Notes under the pieces: generated by a model
Database searches by the model: none
Seen by the model: only the letters and a program-made list of their open reading frames with translations
What the model was told of the DNA's origin: nothing
Assembly (NCBI GenBank): GCA_017938645.1
Contig: JAGBBE010000093.1
Location: 48,914 to 112,913 of the forward strand
Source: Clostridia bacterium
GTDB lineage: Bacteria; Bacillota_A; Clostridia; Christensenellales; Aristaeellaceae
Length of the DNA: 64,000 nt
Reading direction: 5' to 3'
Position numbers and translations under genes: made by a program
Part shown: piece after piece, positions 33,102 to 42,843 of the stretch
Layout of the letters: each line of letters begins with the position of its first letter
Numbering within the stretch: the first letter of the stretch is position 1

Positions 33102-35609
33102 TTATTTGCTCAGTTCATCCTCGCACACCGCCACAGACACAATGTGCGACATCCGTCCATGATCACAGAACAGGCGAACACAATTTTCACCCTTGTGCAG
33201 ATGAAGCAGCAGTTCCTTATTCTCAGCCTTCGTCCATGTGGGGAATCCCCAGCCAGAGGTACTGTGGAGATAGGTGTGAATGGGCTCATCGCTGTTTGCC
33301 TGAACGGAAATATCCCGGCTTTCTCCTCCGCAGTATCGGATGCTGAGAATGTGGAGGCCATCCTTTTGGGCGCGGATATGTTCGAAGCGGATTTCCGCAC
33401 CCATGCCAAGTCCGACAGCCTCCCAGACGCCGCGAACGTTTTGCGTCCACTCTGCGTTACCTGTGAGAACTGCGTCCTCCTTGCCGTAGATTTCCCAGCG
33501 CAGCGGATTCTGATTGAGCACAACCATTCTGGAAATAGCGGCAACCGCTTCGTCTGCACGTTCGAGAGATCCTTCATTATCTCCCTCCCTCAGAAAGACA
33601 GGCAGATCGAAGGAACGCATGTCAAACCAGCTCTTTCCTTCGCCAAGCGTATGAAGCTCCTCTTTGCCTCCGCCTCTGACAGACACACGCGGCCTGCCGA
33701 CAGCGGTATAATAGATCCTCAGCGTATGCCAGCCCGTCCGTACGGCATTTAAACGGAAGTTCATCCCGCCATACAGAAGCATGCCGGTCTGGCCGTCCAC
33801 AAAGCGCATGGGTTCGCTTCCGCCGCGCGGCTCACATTCCGCTGCATGAATCACCTGAAGCTGATTGACAGCTGCCGGAGGTTCAGAAAGCGTGCGTGCA
33901 ATCGCAATCGCTGCGCCGCCGCAAGGCTTGAGCGGCAGACATAGCGTGGTGTCTGCATTCACCTTCTGACGGCGTACGCTGAGCATCTGGTCCTTTTCAT
34001 CATCCTCGTAGATTTCCGCCTCGAAGGTTCCCTCGGGCAGGAAATCAAGCTTCAGATTCATCTGCTGCTTTTCTGCGGTGATCGCGCCGATGAAGTATTC
34101 CTCGCCGCTGCGGCGCATGATCGCTGCATCCCGGCCCGGATGACCGGCAAGCACGCGCACTTCGTCGTATTTCGGTTTGGTTCTTCTCAGGAAGTTCGTG
34201 CCCGCCCAGCCTTCCAGCAGGAAAACAGAGAGCGAATAATGCGTCACGCCGGATTCAAACACCACGGGCAGGGCCAATTGATGCGCATGCGTGGTGTTGC
34301 GGTTGGCGTTCGTAAAGCCAACCGGCGTATAGTCCATGGGGCCGCACACGTTTCGGGTAAAGGGCACGGTGCAGTTGTGCACAGCGTCGGGCATATCGCT
34401 CCACTTGTAATGTTCAAGGCCCATGATGCCCTCGGTGGTCATCAGATGCGGCCATGTGCGGCCATCGCCCGCGGGCTTTGTGGCTCCGTGGAAGTTGACC
34501 ATCAGGCGCAGTTCCGCCGTGCGTTTGAGAAGCATGCGGTACGCCTTCATGGTTTCAAGGGAATCATTTTCGAAGAAGTCGATCTTGAGGCCGTCAATGC
34601 CCCACGAAGCCCACATCGGAAGCCAGCGTTCCATTTTTTCGGGCGTGTCAACGCGGTGACGGTCCGTCCACAGCCAGAGCTGCACACCCTTCTGATGGGC
34701 ATAGCGGCACAGCGTCGGCACCCAGTTTGCGTCCCATCCGCAGTCCAGCACCACCGCTTCGAAGCCCATTTCTGCAGCCGTATCCACATAATGACGGGAT
34801 TCGGTGTAGAGCTGCGCGCCGTTTTCATATTCCCACCACGCCCAGAGTGCACGCGCCGGACGAACCCATGCGCTGTCCTCCAATTGGCTGCGCTCGCAGA
34901 GATCGAAAGCAAAATGGGATTGCACCAGTTCGTTGAGGTTGTCGCACAGCGTGATATAGCGCCATGGAGAGGCAAAGGGCGTATGAATCGGGATAGGCTG
35001 TCCATTCTCCTCGGGAGCAAAGGCAATCGAAAGGCTCCTGTCCTCATCGCCGACCAGATGACAGGAACAGAATGCCGCGCTCGAGAGCAGCTCCGCTTCG
35101 CTCACCAGCGCCCAACCGTGCGCAGCCCTGAGAAGAACCGGCATGCCCAGTTTTTGCTGATGTGCATCCGTCCAGCTGCGCTTTTCGTATGGCCGCTCAT
35201 AGGTGCTGAACAGATCCTGCGCATACAGCGTCTCATAGGCCTCATCAAAACAGATGCGCGTTTTTTCCTCACATACGCATGCTGCATTTTGGCTGATTTC
35301 GTAACGGAAGGCGACGCCCTGCCTGTCTGCGCGGACTCTCAGCGCCACATCGCCATAATCAATCAGCCGCTCGCAGGCGCTGATGTGATAAGTCTCCATT
35401 TTGCCGGCAGGCAGGCTGTAGCTTTCGCTGATGGATCGAATATCATGAAGCGTCTCGTTTTCAAACGAAACCGTGCCTGCGTCCAGCACCAAACCGAAGT
35501 CGATGGTCAGGCAGTCTGCGCCGTCCCTCCATACGTTCATGCACACGGCATGATCAGACGCATGGCCTTCCACCAGGACTCTCCGGTCAGACGATTCCAG
35601 TCTCCACAT
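33102..35609 (-). CDS. Glycoside hydrolase family 97-like alpha-glycosidase with extra carbohydrate-binding domains
   Basis: An 835-residue protein. The N-terminal GH97 beta-sandwich is followed by a TIM barrel with LDCGWDANW, GLKIDFFEND (candidate nucleophile aspartate), VNFHGATKPAGDGRTWPH and MTTEGIMGLEHYKW. A third domain follows, then two strand-rich C-terminal modules (about 560-835) resembling CBM6/35 folds, e.g. GWHTLRIYYTAVGRPRVSVRG. GH97 includes inverting alpha-glucosidases and retaining alpha-galactosidases; an aspartate in the barrel points to the retaining group, though this is tentative. No signal peptide is seen after the start chosen at 35609 (GGGAGG upstream), so the enzyme would act on imported oligosaccharide. 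Last gene of the 39110-33102 ABC operon. Confidence 0.8.
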   Translation of the reverse strand: MWRLESSDRRVLVEGHASDHAVCMNVWRDGADCLTIDFGLVLDAGTVSFENETLHDIRSISESYSLPAGKMETYHISACERLIDYGDVALRVRADRQGVAFRYEISQNAACVCEEKTRICFDEAYETLYAQDLFSTYERPYEKRSWTDAHQQKLGMPVLLRAAHGWALVSEAELLSSAAFCSCHLVGDEDRSLSIAFAPEENGQPIPIHTPFASPWRYITLCDNLNELVQSHFAFDLCERSQLEDSAWVRPARALWAWWEYENGAQLYTESRHYVDTAAEMGFEAVVLDCGWDANWVPTLCRYAHQKGVQLWLWTDRHRVDTPEKMERWLPMWASWGIDGLKIDFFENDSLETMKAYRMLLKRTAELRLMVNFHGATKPAGDGRTWPHLMTTEGIMGLEHYKWSDMPDAVHNCTVPFTRNVCGPMDYTPVGFTNANRNTTHAHQLALPVVFESGVTHYSLSVFLLEGWAGTNFLRRTKPKYDEVRVLAGHPGRDAAIMRRSGEEYFIGAITAEKQQMNLKLDFLPEGTFEAEIYEDDEKDQMLSVRRQKVNADTTLCLPLKPCGGAAIAIARTLSEPPAAVNQLQVIHAAECEPRGGSEPMRFVDGQTGMLLYGGMNFRLNAVRTGWHTLRIYYTAVGRPRVSVRGGGKEELHTLGEGKSWFDMRSFDLPVFLREGDNEGSLERADEAVAAISRMVVLNQNPLRWEIYGKEDAVLTGNAEWTQNVRGVWEAVGLGMGAEIRFEHIRAQKDGLHILSIRYCGGESRDISVQANSDEPIHTYLHSTSGWGFPTWTKAENKELLLHLHKGENCVRLFCDHGRMSHIVSVAVCEDELSK

Positions 35610-35623
35610 GGGGTTTCCTCCCT

Positions 35624-36535
35624 TCATCCCTTCACGCTGCCCATGACGATGCCGGTGGTAAAGTACTTCTGCAGGAACGGATACACCGCCAGCACCGGAG
35701 CCGCCGCCAGAAAGATCTGCGCCGCCTTGCCGGTTCGGTCGGATACATTGGCCATGCTGCGCACATCGCGGAGGCTGTCCATGGTGGTCAGGTTTTTGGA
35801 GATGACCATGGTCTGCAGATAGGTCTGCAGCGGATAGCGCTCCGGCTGATTCATATAAATCAGGCCGTCAAACCAGCTGTTCCAGTGGTTGACGATGAAA
35901 AACAGCGTCACCGTGGCCAGCACAGGCGCGGAAACCGGCAGCACAATCTGACACAGCACGCGCATGTGTCCGGCTCCGTCGATGGTGGCGGCTTCCTCCA
36001 TTTCGCGCGGAAGACCGCGGAAGAAGTTCATCATCAGCAGGATGTTGAACACATTGATGGCGCAGGGAAGCACCAGCGCCCACACGGTGTCGATCACGCC
36101 GGTGTCGCGCACAACGATATAGCTGGGAATCAGTCCGCCATAAAACATCATGGGAATGATGTAATACCAGATGTAATACTTGCGCGCCTTGAACTCGCTG
36201 TTTTCCTTGGAGAGCGGATAGGCGGCCAGAATGGTCAAAGCAAGGCTCAGAGGCACGCCGATGCCCACGCGCTTTACCGACATCCACAAGGAGAGGAAAA
36301 ACGCAGGCCGCTGCGCCATGAAGCGATAGGATTCCAGCGTGAATTCCTTCGGGATCAGAAACACCCGTCCGGCTGCAACGCTTGAGGAGGTGCTGAAAGA
36401 AATCGCAAGCTGGTTCAGCAGCGGAATCAGGCAGGTTGCAGCTGACAGTGTGAGAAAAACATAATTGAACAGGGTAAATACCTTTTCGCCGCGGCTGCGG
36501 CGCTCAGCCGGAGATACAGAATGCTTTGAGCGCAT
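35624..36535 (-). CDS. ABC transporter permease, LplC type
   Basis: A 303-residue CUT1 permease with about six membrane segments, EAA loop EMEEAATIDGAGHMRVLCQI and ending YFTTGIVMGSVKG. The start at 36535 follows AGGAGG; the open frame to 36598 has no ribosome site. It overlaps neither neighbour and lies 14 bases before the GH97 gene, so the importer and hydrolase are co-expressed. Confidence 0.9.
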   Translation of the reverse strand: MRSKHSVSPAERRSRGEKVFTLFNYVFLTLSAATCLIPLLNQLAISFSTSSSVAAGRVFLIPKEFTLESYRFMAQRPAFFLSLWMSVKRVGIGVPLSLALTILAAYPLSKENSEFKARKYYIWYYIIPMMFYGGLIPSYIVVRDTGVIDTVWALVLPCAINVFNILLMMNFFRGLPREMEEAATIDGAGHMRVLCQIVLPVSAPVLATVTLFFIVNHWNSWFDGLIYMNQPERYPLQTYLQTMVISKNLTTMDSLRDVRSMANVSDRTGKAAQIFLAAAPVLAVYPFLQKYFTTGIVMGSVKG

Positions 36536-36545
36536 GGGCCGCCTC

Positions 36546-37442
36546 CTAAAACACACGATAGTCGGAATACTTGTAGGCCAGGAAATACGACACAGCAAGC
36601 ATCACAAACGAAACGAACGACTTAAACAGTCCCACCGCCGTTGCCACGCCGTACTGGATATCCACAAGGCCCAGCCTGTACACCAGCGTATCCAGAATGT
36701 CGCCTGTGCGGTAGACCTGCGGGCTGTAGAGGTTGAACACCTGATCAAAACCGGCGTTCAGGATATTGCCCATGCTCAGGATCATCATCAGCATCACCGT
36801 GGGCATGATGCCGGGAATGGTGATGTATCGCGTCTGCTGCCAGCGGGTTGCACCGTCGATCATGCCCGCCTCGTACAGCGTGGGATCGATGGAGGTCAGC
36901 GCCGCCAGATACACGATGGTGCCAAAGCCGAATTCCTTCCACGTTTCGGTAAGCACGAGCGTGAAGGGAAACACATCCGCATCGCCCAGCCAGTAGACGG
37001 GCGTGAGACCGAGCGATTTCATGACCACGCCGATGAGACCCGTGGAGGGCGAGAGCAGGTCGATGAGAATACCCGAGAGGATGACCCAGCTGAGGAAATG
37101 CGGAAAATAGATCATGGTCTGCAATATGCGCTTGTAGCGCACGCTGCGCATTTCATTGAGCAGGAGGGCATAGAAAACCGGCACGATGATTCCGGCCGCG
37201 AGCTTCATGGCCGAAATAAAGAAGGTGTTCCACAGCACCTGAAACGTGTCCGGCAGTTCCAGCACATAGCGGAAGTTCTCCCAGCCGATCCATCTGGAGC
37301 CCAGAAAGCCCTTTACCGGGTTGAACTTCTGAAACGCCATGATATTGCCCATCAGCGGCAGGTATCCGTAGATCAGAATCATCAGCATAGACGGGATCAG
37401 CATCAGATGCAATGGCAGATTGCGAAAGCTTCTCTTTTTCAT
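36546..37442 (-). CDS. ABC transporter permease, LplB type
   Basis: A 298-residue permease starting MKKRSFRNLPLHLMLIPSM, with the EAA-like loop LTSIDPTLYEAGMIDGATRW. No Shine-Dalgarno sequence lies at normal distance from the ATG. The only candidate, GAGGAGG at 37477-37483, is separated from it by a 13-bp hairpin that would bring it close when folded. Works with the LplC partner 10 bases downstream. Confidence 0.9.
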   Translation of the reverse strand: MKKRSFRNLPLHLMLIPSMLMILIYGYLPLMGNIMAFQKFNPVKGFLGSRWIGWENFRYVLELPDTFQVLWNTFFISAMKLAAGIIVPVFYALLLNEMRSVRYKRILQTMIYFPHFLSWVILSGILIDLLSPSTGLIGVVMKSLGLTPVYWLGDADVFPFTLVLTETWKEFGFGTIVYLAALTSIDPTLYEAGMIDGATRWQQTRYITIPGIMPTVMLMMILSMGNILNAGFDQVFNLYSPQVYRTGDILDTLVYRLGLVDIQYGVATAVGLFKSFVSFVMLAVSYFLAYKYSDYRVF

Positions 37443-37448
37443 ATCACA

Positions 37449-37483
37449 AAGGGCGGGAATCAGGATTCCCGCCCTTCCTCCTC
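37449..37483 (-). promoter_or_regulatory. Stem-loop between Shine-Dalgarno and start codon of permease 36546-37442
   Basis: GAGGAGG (37477-37483) is followed by a perfect inverted repeat (37449-37461 with 37464-37476) and then TGTGAT before ATG. Linear distance from SD to ATG is 34 bases. Excluding the folded stem it is 6 bases. It also lies directly after the SBP gene, as do hairpins in the other importer operons. Confidence 0.6.
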
Positions 37484-37514
37484 TTTTACTGAGAATTCGA
37501 GGATCTACCGGCTG

Positions 37515-39110
37515 TTACTGCACGGAAGCGTACCACGCATTCACTTCCTCGGTCATCTTCTCGCCGCCCAGCTTGTTCCAGTTGGCTACGAAGGTATCAA
37601 AGGCGCCGATGTCTTCGCCCATGATGATGGAGGTGAAGTCGGTGAGCTGCTGCTTCTTGAGGGTCGACAGCTTCTCGCTCATGGTCTGGGTGGCGGAGCC
37701 GTAGAACTCGTCCACCATGATGTTGCCGGCGTCGTTGTAGGTCTGAATGACGCTGAGGGAGCCGTTGGGGCCGAACATCTTCATCTGATGCCAGTTGGAG
37801 TTGCCATAATCGCCGTCGCGGCAGAGCACGCACATGTCGTAGTAGCCCTTCTCCTCGTCGTTGAGGGCGCTCACGTCGCCGTTTTCCAGCGCAGCGGTCA
37901 CCTTCACAGCCGCTTCGAAGTTCTTCATGGTGGGTTCCAGAGCGATCACGGTGTAGGCATAGGGGCCGTAGCCTTCGGGCGTGATGTTATACTTGGTGGG
38001 CTCGGCGGTTTCGCCGTAGTTCTTTTCCATCTGGAGGTTGAGAAGCTTGACGATGGCTTCAGGGTTCTTGCAATTGGCGCTCACGGCGTAGTAGCTGCTG
38101 GTGCCGAAGGGAATCTGGGCCTTGGCCAGCTCGCCGGTAGCGGTGGGGATGGCGATGGGCTGCCACTCCATGGAGGGATTGGCGACCTTGGCGTCGTTGA
38201 TCATGGCGGCATTCCAGAAGGCGCCGAAGAACATGCCGACCTTGCCGGCGCTTACGTCCTCGCTCACTTTGCCGGAATCCTTGACGCCGAATTCGGGATC
38301 AAGCAGGCCTTCCTGATACATGGACTGCAGCACGGAGAGAGCCTCTTTGGCCTCGGGCTGCACGGAGCCGTGCACCAGCTTGCCTTCCTTTTCGATCCAG
38401 ATGTTGGGATAGGCGCCGAAGCCGTTGAAGAAGCCTTCCATGCAGCTGAAGCCGCCGTCGAAGAGATCCTTGTACATGGCCAGGCCGTAGGTGTCGTCCA
38501 CGCCGTTGCCGTCGGGGTCCTGCGTGCTGAAGGCGCGGGCCACGGCGAGCATTTCATCCATGGTCTTGGGGGCTTCCAGATTCAGATTCTCCAGCCAGTC
38601 GGTGCGGATCCACAGCACATAGGCGGAAAGCAGGCCGGAGCCAATGTTGGGAATGGCGTACAGGCGGCCGCCGAAGGTGGCGGAATCAAGGGACAGGCCG
38701 CCGTCGGCGTAGATGGTCTTGCGCACGAGATCGGACATGTTTGCTTCCAGCACGTCCGTCATGTCCATGAGCTGACCGTTTTCATACATCATGCTCAGCT
38801 GAGCGGCGGAAACCTTCATCACGTCGGGCAGCTCGTTGGCGGTGATGGCCACGTTGACCTTCTGCGCATACTGCTGCTCGTTGGTCGACCAGGTAAAGTC
38901 AACCTCCACGTTCAGCGCGTCCTTGTACAGACGGGTCCATACGTTGTTTTCCAGAGAATCGCCTTCCGGGAAGGTGGGCGAGTTGGCTCCCAAGTCCTTG
39001 GAGGAGGTGATGACCACCGTGTCGGCATAGGCGCCGAGCGGATCCGCCATGGCGGGAACGCAGGATACGATCATGATCAGTGCCAGCAGGAGACTAAACC
39101 ATTGCTTCAT
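37515..39110 (-). CDS. Extracellular solute-binding protein (LplA-like)
   Basis: A 531-residue large SBP. The signal peptide MKQWFSLLLALIMIVSCVPAMA contains IVSC, an acceptable lipobox with Cys17, but also an AMA type I site. The mature part resembles other LplA proteins (TRLYKDALNVEVDFTW; DGNGVDDTYGLAMY). GGAGGTGC upstream of 39110 supports the start. It delivers a glycoside, likely an alpha-linked galactoside or glucoside given the GH97 gene, to the two permeases. Probably controlled by the YesN/YesM pair encoded just upstream. Confidence 0.9.
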   Translation of the reverse strand: MKQWFSLLLALIMIVSCVPAMADPLGAYADTVVITSSKDLGANSPTFPEGDSLENNVWTRLYKDALNVEVDFTWSTNEQQYAQKVNVAITANELPDVMKVSAAQLSMMYENGQLMDMTDVLEANMSDLVRKTIYADGGLSLDSATFGGRLYAIPNIGSGLLSAYVLWIRTDWLENLNLEAPKTMDEMLAVARAFSTQDPDGNGVDDTYGLAMYKDLFDGGFSCMEGFFNGFGAYPNIWIEKEGKLVHGSVQPEAKEALSVLQSMYQEGLLDPEFGVKDSGKVSEDVSAGKVGMFFGAFWNAAMINDAKVANPSMEWQPIAIPTATGELAKAQIPFGTSSYYAVSANCKNPEAIVKLLNLQMEKNYGETAEPTKYNITPEGYGPYAYTVIALEPTMKNFEAAVKVTAALENGDVSALNDEEKGYYDMCVLCRDGDYGNSNWHQMKMFGPNGSLSVIQTYNDAGNIMVDEFYGSATQTMSEKLSTLKKQQLTDFTSIIMGEDIGAFDTFVANWNKLGGEKMTEEVNAWYASVQ

Positions 39111-39212
39111 CTCAGAAGCACCTCCGTTTCTTATTGTGTCTCCATTGTAATTCATGCTTGTTCAGGTGGTAAATCAGACAGTTTTGACATTCACTGCGAG
39201 AATTTTACTTTT

Positions 39213-40826
39213 TTACTGTCTGCTTCGCCATTCCTGCGGGGTAATCCCGGTTGCTTTCTTGAACACGCGGATGAAATGCGTCGCCGACAGATACCCCACC
39301 TGTTCGGCGATGGCGCTGACCTTCCATTTTTCCTCCCTGAGCAGTTCCATGGCGCGCGCAAGCCGCATCTGTGTGATGACGTCGCTTAGGTTCTGACCGG
39401 ATACCTCCTTGTACCGCCTCGACAGATACGACGGATTCAGATATACCTTTTCCGAAAGCGCCACCAGCGACAGATCCTCATGCAGATGCGCGGCGATGTA
39501 TTCGTTCACATTCTGAACCAGAATGTCATCGCGCGTTCTGCGGTGGGTTTCTCGGATCTGACAGATCTTCTGCGCCAGATAGATCATACGCTTGACCACC
39601 TGCGCGGACGTGCCGGAAAAGGGGTTGCGAAGCATCAGTTCAAACAGCTTTTCATCCTCCAGCCTGTCCGCCAGATCATAGCGCTGCACCGCCTGAATGA
39701 GCGAGGTATGCAGGTTATGGAAAAACAGCAGTTCATCCCGCGACGGCTCCTCGTGAAGCGCAGAAACAAAGGCCTGCAGGCGGTGGCAGCAGTTTTCAAA
39801 CGCCTCGGTTTCGCCGCTTTGCACGGCCTGCTGCCATTCCTCGCACATTTCCGCCATGCGCGTCCTGTGCTGGTCCGGAGCGGCCGAAAAATGGCGGATC
39901 TCCCGATCAAAATAATCCAGGTACACAAACGCCATCTTTTCCTGCTTTTCCAGCACATAGCCCATGACATGGAACATCTCGTCTGTTTTGGCTCTCAGTT
40001 CCGTCCAGCTGACAAGGGTGGTATTGAGCAGAAAGGACACGGATGCGTGCAGCGTCTGCTCACAGGTTCGCTGAAGCCTCTCCGCAGCAGCACGTACGCG
40101 CATGACCGCCTGCGCGGGTTCATCGCCTGCGGCTGCCTGAATCATCCACAGCATAAAATGCGAGCGTGCACAGCAGCATTCGCAGTGAAGTCCCGGCTGC
40201 AGACAGTTGCGAACGACCATATCAACCGCCATGGGCGTTTCGGTGCTGCCGGGTTCGTCCAGCCTGCCGGCCAGCAAAAGAACCGGTCTGGTCAGATCCA
40301 GTGCGATTTCATACTGACGGAACATCGCCGACACGTGCTGGGCATTATGCACGCTTTCGTGCGTCAGCTTTTCCAGATAGTCGCGTCTGAGGTACGGCCT
40401 GCACTGGGCCATGAGCTCCTGCGCGCGGATCAGGGCTTCATTCTGCCGGGCCTCCTGCTCGATGTCGGCGATGCATTCGCCAATGGCGTCCAGAAGCACC
40501 TGATCGTTTTCGTTTTTGAGGATATAGCGTTTCGCATGGTGCCGGATGGCCTGATAGGCATAATCAAAGTCGTCATGCCCGCTCAGAAAGAGCGTGCGGC
40601 ACTGCGGAAGGATCTGATTCACCCGCTCCAGCAGTTCGATGCCGTTCATTCCTGGCAGCTGAATGTCGGTGACAAGGATATCAAATCCGGCGCGCTGCAC
40701 ATAGGCCAGCGCCTGTTTGGCAGAATAGGCCGGATACACGTCCACCTGTTCCAGCGACGTCTGCACCAGATGAACCAGAGAATCGGTGATGGTTGCCTCG
40801 TCATCCACGATCAGGATTCTGTACAT
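39213..40826 (-). CDS. AraC-type response regulator (YesN family)
   Basis: A 537-residue two-component regulator. The receiver domain (1-120) has acidic pocket VDDE and phospho-acceptor D54 in LVTDIQLPGMNG, with K in YILKNEND. A middle region of about 300 residues and a C-terminal AraC double helix-turn-helix (LVALSEKVYLNPSYLSRRY; VSAIAEQVGYLSATHFIRVF) follow. Its start overlaps the end of the sensor kinase gene by 26 bases, which couples translation. It most likely activates the SBP operon starting at 39110. Confidence 0.93.
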   Translation of the reverse strand: MYRILIVDDEATITDSLVHLVQTSLEQVDVYPAYSAKQALAYVQRAGFDILVTDIQLPGMNGIELLERVNQILPQCRTLFLSGHDDFDYAYQAIRHHAKRYILKNENDQVLLDAIGECIADIEQEARQNEALIRAQELMAQCRPYLRRDYLEKLTHESVHNAQHVSAMFRQYEIALDLTRPVLLLAGRLDEPGSTETPMAVDMVVRNCLQPGLHCECCCARSHFMLWMIQAAAGDEPAQAVMRVRAAAERLQRTCEQTLHASVSFLLNTTLVSWTELRAKTDEMFHVMGYVLEKQEKMAFVYLDYFDREIRHFSAAPDQHRTRMAEMCEEWQQAVQSGETEAFENCCHRLQAFVSALHEEPSRDELLFFHNLHTSLIQAVQRYDLADRLEDEKLFELMLRNPFSGTSAQVVKRMIYLAQKICQIRETHRRTRDDILVQNVNEYIAAHLHEDLSLVALSEKVYLNPSYLSRRYKEVSGQNLSDVITQMRLARAMELLREEKWKVSAIAEQVGYLSATHFIRVFKKATGITPQEWRSRQ

Positions 40827-42579
40827 GCCGCTCCCCCTTTCCCGGAATCATCAGTCTGACAGCCACGCCGCCGCCCTCGCGGGCTTCCACGCGAATGCCT
40901 GCCGCAGAACCGAACCTGAGCCGCATCCGGCGATGGATATTGATCAGCCCCGTTACTTCCACCCTGTCGGACGGATCGTCCATGCGCGAGCGCAGTTCAC
41001 TCAATGTTTTTTCATCCAGATCAGCGCCGTTGTTTTCCACACAGATGCAAAGCCCATCCGGCGTCTTCTCGTAGCTCAGATGCAGAATACCGCCTTCGTC
41101 CACATCCTTGAGGCCGTGGGCAAAAGCATTTTCCAGGAGCGGCTGCACAATCAGCCTCGGCACTTCCATCGTCTGCGCCTCAGCCGGCGGCTCATCCACA
41201 ATGACCCGGATTCTGCGGGCAAAGCGGATCTGCTGGATATGCGCGTAGTTTTCCGCATGGGCAATATCCTCCCTGAGCGTAACCTCCTGCCGCGCATCCC
41301 TCGTGATGTAGTGATAATAGTTGGACAAATACTCCAGAAACTCGGTTACGGTTTCATAGTCCTCATCCTTGGTCATGCGGTAGAGGGTAAAGAAGCTGTT
41401 ATAAAGGAAATGCGGATTGATCTGCGTCTGCAATTGCCTCATCTGCGCCTGCTGGGTCAGAAGTGTCTGCTTATAGTTCATTTCAATCAGGTTTTCCAGC
41501 GCATCCGCCATGCTGTTGAACGTATCATACAGGTAGGCGTATTCATCGTTCATCTTATGCTGGATACGAATGCTCAGATCACCCTTCTCCACCTTGCGAA
41601 GCGAACTGACCAGCCGCTTCATCGGACGCCGGATCAGATAATAGCTGCCCACGGAAAACGCGCCCGCAACCACCAGCATGACCAGAAAGAACACGGAAAA
41701 CAGCATCCGGTAATGCCACAATCCGCCGAAAACATCCTCCTCCGCCACGCAGGAGAAGAAGGACATGTTCAGATACTCCGAATGGCTGCCCACCGCAAGA
41801 TAATTCCTGCCCTGATGGGAAACGCGCCGGGACTGGCCCTGCACCAGCGCACTCAGCACCGCCGGATCAGACACGATCTGTCCGGAAAGTTCCGCGCTTC
41901 CTTTTTGCAGCATCCAGTCATTCTGCCCGTTATAAAGCGCAGCGGTTCCGCTTTCATAGCTGTTGAAGGACAAAAGCCGCTGCCTGAGCGTATCCATATT
42001 CAAAGAAATCAGCAGCGTATACAGCGGTTCAACATCCGGATCGGGCGAAATGGTCGGATAGGAGGCGCACAGATATAGCTTCCCATTCAGATACGTGATG
42101 CGCGATTCCGCCAGATCCACAGGCGCATACAGGATATCCTGCCAGTTTCCGCCGAGCGCCTCCACGCCCTTCTGCGCGGACACCATGCGTCCCGTGCGGA
42201 TCAGGCAGGCCTTTACATCGTCGATAAAAACAGAGCTCTCCTGCAGCACCTCCAGCCTGTGCTGCATACGAAGCAGCGACTGGGAGCGTTCAAACGGCGT
42301 CATAATGTTTTCTGCATTGATGGTATAGAACAGATCCTCGTCATTCAGACACGAAAACTGCAGCTGACGGATTCTTTCGACTTCACTTTCCAGCGTCAGC
42401 CGCGCTTCAGTCAGATAGGATTCCAGTCCCGAGGTAATCTCCCGCTCCATGGTCTGATAACCCCAGTGATAGATGCCGAAACCGAGAATATAAATCGGTA
42501 TGGTAATCAGAAAGAACAGACTGATCACCATCATAAACACCGATCTTTGTCCTAATCGCTTTTGAATGTGAGAGAACAT
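40801..42579 (-). CDS. Sensor histidine kinase (YesM family)
   Basis: A 592-residue membrane kinase. Membrane helices at about 14-37 and 291-316 frame an extracellular sensor domain of 250 residues, then a HAMP domain (317-368) and a His_kinase domain with QINPHFLYNSF (H390) and the ATP-binding QPLLENAFAHG and GLINIHRRM. YesM-type kinases sense extracellular sugars or their binding proteins. It has a good promoter and forms an operon with the response regulator. It shows no sign of truncation. Confidence 0.93.
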   Translation of the reverse strand: MFSHIQKRLGQRSVFMMVISLFFLITIPIYILGFGIYHWGYQTMEREITSGLESYLTEARLTLESEVERIRQLQFSCLNDEDLFYTINAENIMTPFERSQSLLRMQHRLEVLQESSVFIDDVKACLIRTGRMVSAQKGVEALGGNWQDILYAPVDLAESRITYLNGKLYLCASYPTISPDPDVEPLYTLLISLNMDTLRQRLLSFNSYESGTAALYNGQNDWMLQKGSAELSGQIVSDPAVLSALVQGQSRRVSHQGRNYLAVGSHSEYLNMSFFSCVAEEDVFGGLWHYRMLFSVFFLVMLVVAGAFSVGSYYLIRRPMKRLVSSLRKVEKGDLSIRIQHKMNDEYAYLYDTFNSMADALENLIEMNYKQTLLTQQAQMRQLQTQINPHFLYNSFFTLYRMTKDEDYETVTEFLEYLSNYYHYITRDARQEVTLREDIAHAENYAHIQQIRFARRIRVIVDEPPAEAQTMEVPRLIVQPLLENAFAHGLKDVDEGGILHLSYEKTPDGLCICVENNGADLDEKTLSELRSRMDDPSDRVEVTGLINIHRRMRLRFGSAAGIRVEAREGGGVAVRLMIPGKGERHVQNPDRG

Positions 42580-42614
42580 GGGATCCCTCTTCTCCGATAA
42601 CTTATCTACCTTTT

Positions 42615-42644
42615 ATCATATCGCTTTTGCGGACGGGGTGTCAA
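42615..42644 (-). promoter_or_regulatory. Promoter of the sensor kinase/response regulator operon
   Basis: TTGACA (42639-42644), an 18-base spacer and TATGAT (42615-42620) on the minus strand. Confidence 0.65.
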
Positions 42645-42687
42645 TCGACGTTTCTTGTGCTTTGTCGACATTTGTGGAGGATTGAGG

Positions 42688-42780
42688 ATGCCACTGCTTC
42701 CAGATATGCATAAATACATGGAAACCAGCGTGTTCAACCAGAGGATCCTGCCGCAGCTCCAAACCAAAACCGGGCATTGA
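42688..42780 (+). CDS. Possible 30-residue protein or gene remnant
   Basis: ATG at 42688 is preceded by GGAGG at seven bases and opens 30 codons (MPLLPDMHKYMETSVFNQRI..., ending QTKTGH), with TGA falling inside the terminator stem. No family is recognised and no promoter is clear. It may be the surviving 5' end of a lost gene or a real small protein. Divergent from the sensor kinase gene. Confidence 0.35.
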   Translation: MPLLPDMHKYMETSVFNQRILPQLQTKTGH

Positions 42781-42826
42781 CCGGATTCCTTCCATGGCGG
42801 AAGAGAACCGGCAATGCCCGGTTTTT
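42766..42826 (-). terminator. Terminator of the SIS-kinase-hydrolase operon (bidirectional)
   Basis: AAAACCGGGCATTGACCGG (42766-42784) pairs with CCGGCAATGCCCGGTTTT (42808-42825) apart from one bulged base. T/A tracts lie on both sides. Confidence 0.75.
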
Positions 42827-42843
42827 CTTTGGATAAAGAATCG

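Noticed and set aside
35885..39389. Very long plus-strand frames opposite the GH97-linked ABC operon
   Set aside because: They mirror permease and SBP codons; repeated His/Gly-rich runs are typical antisense artefacts.
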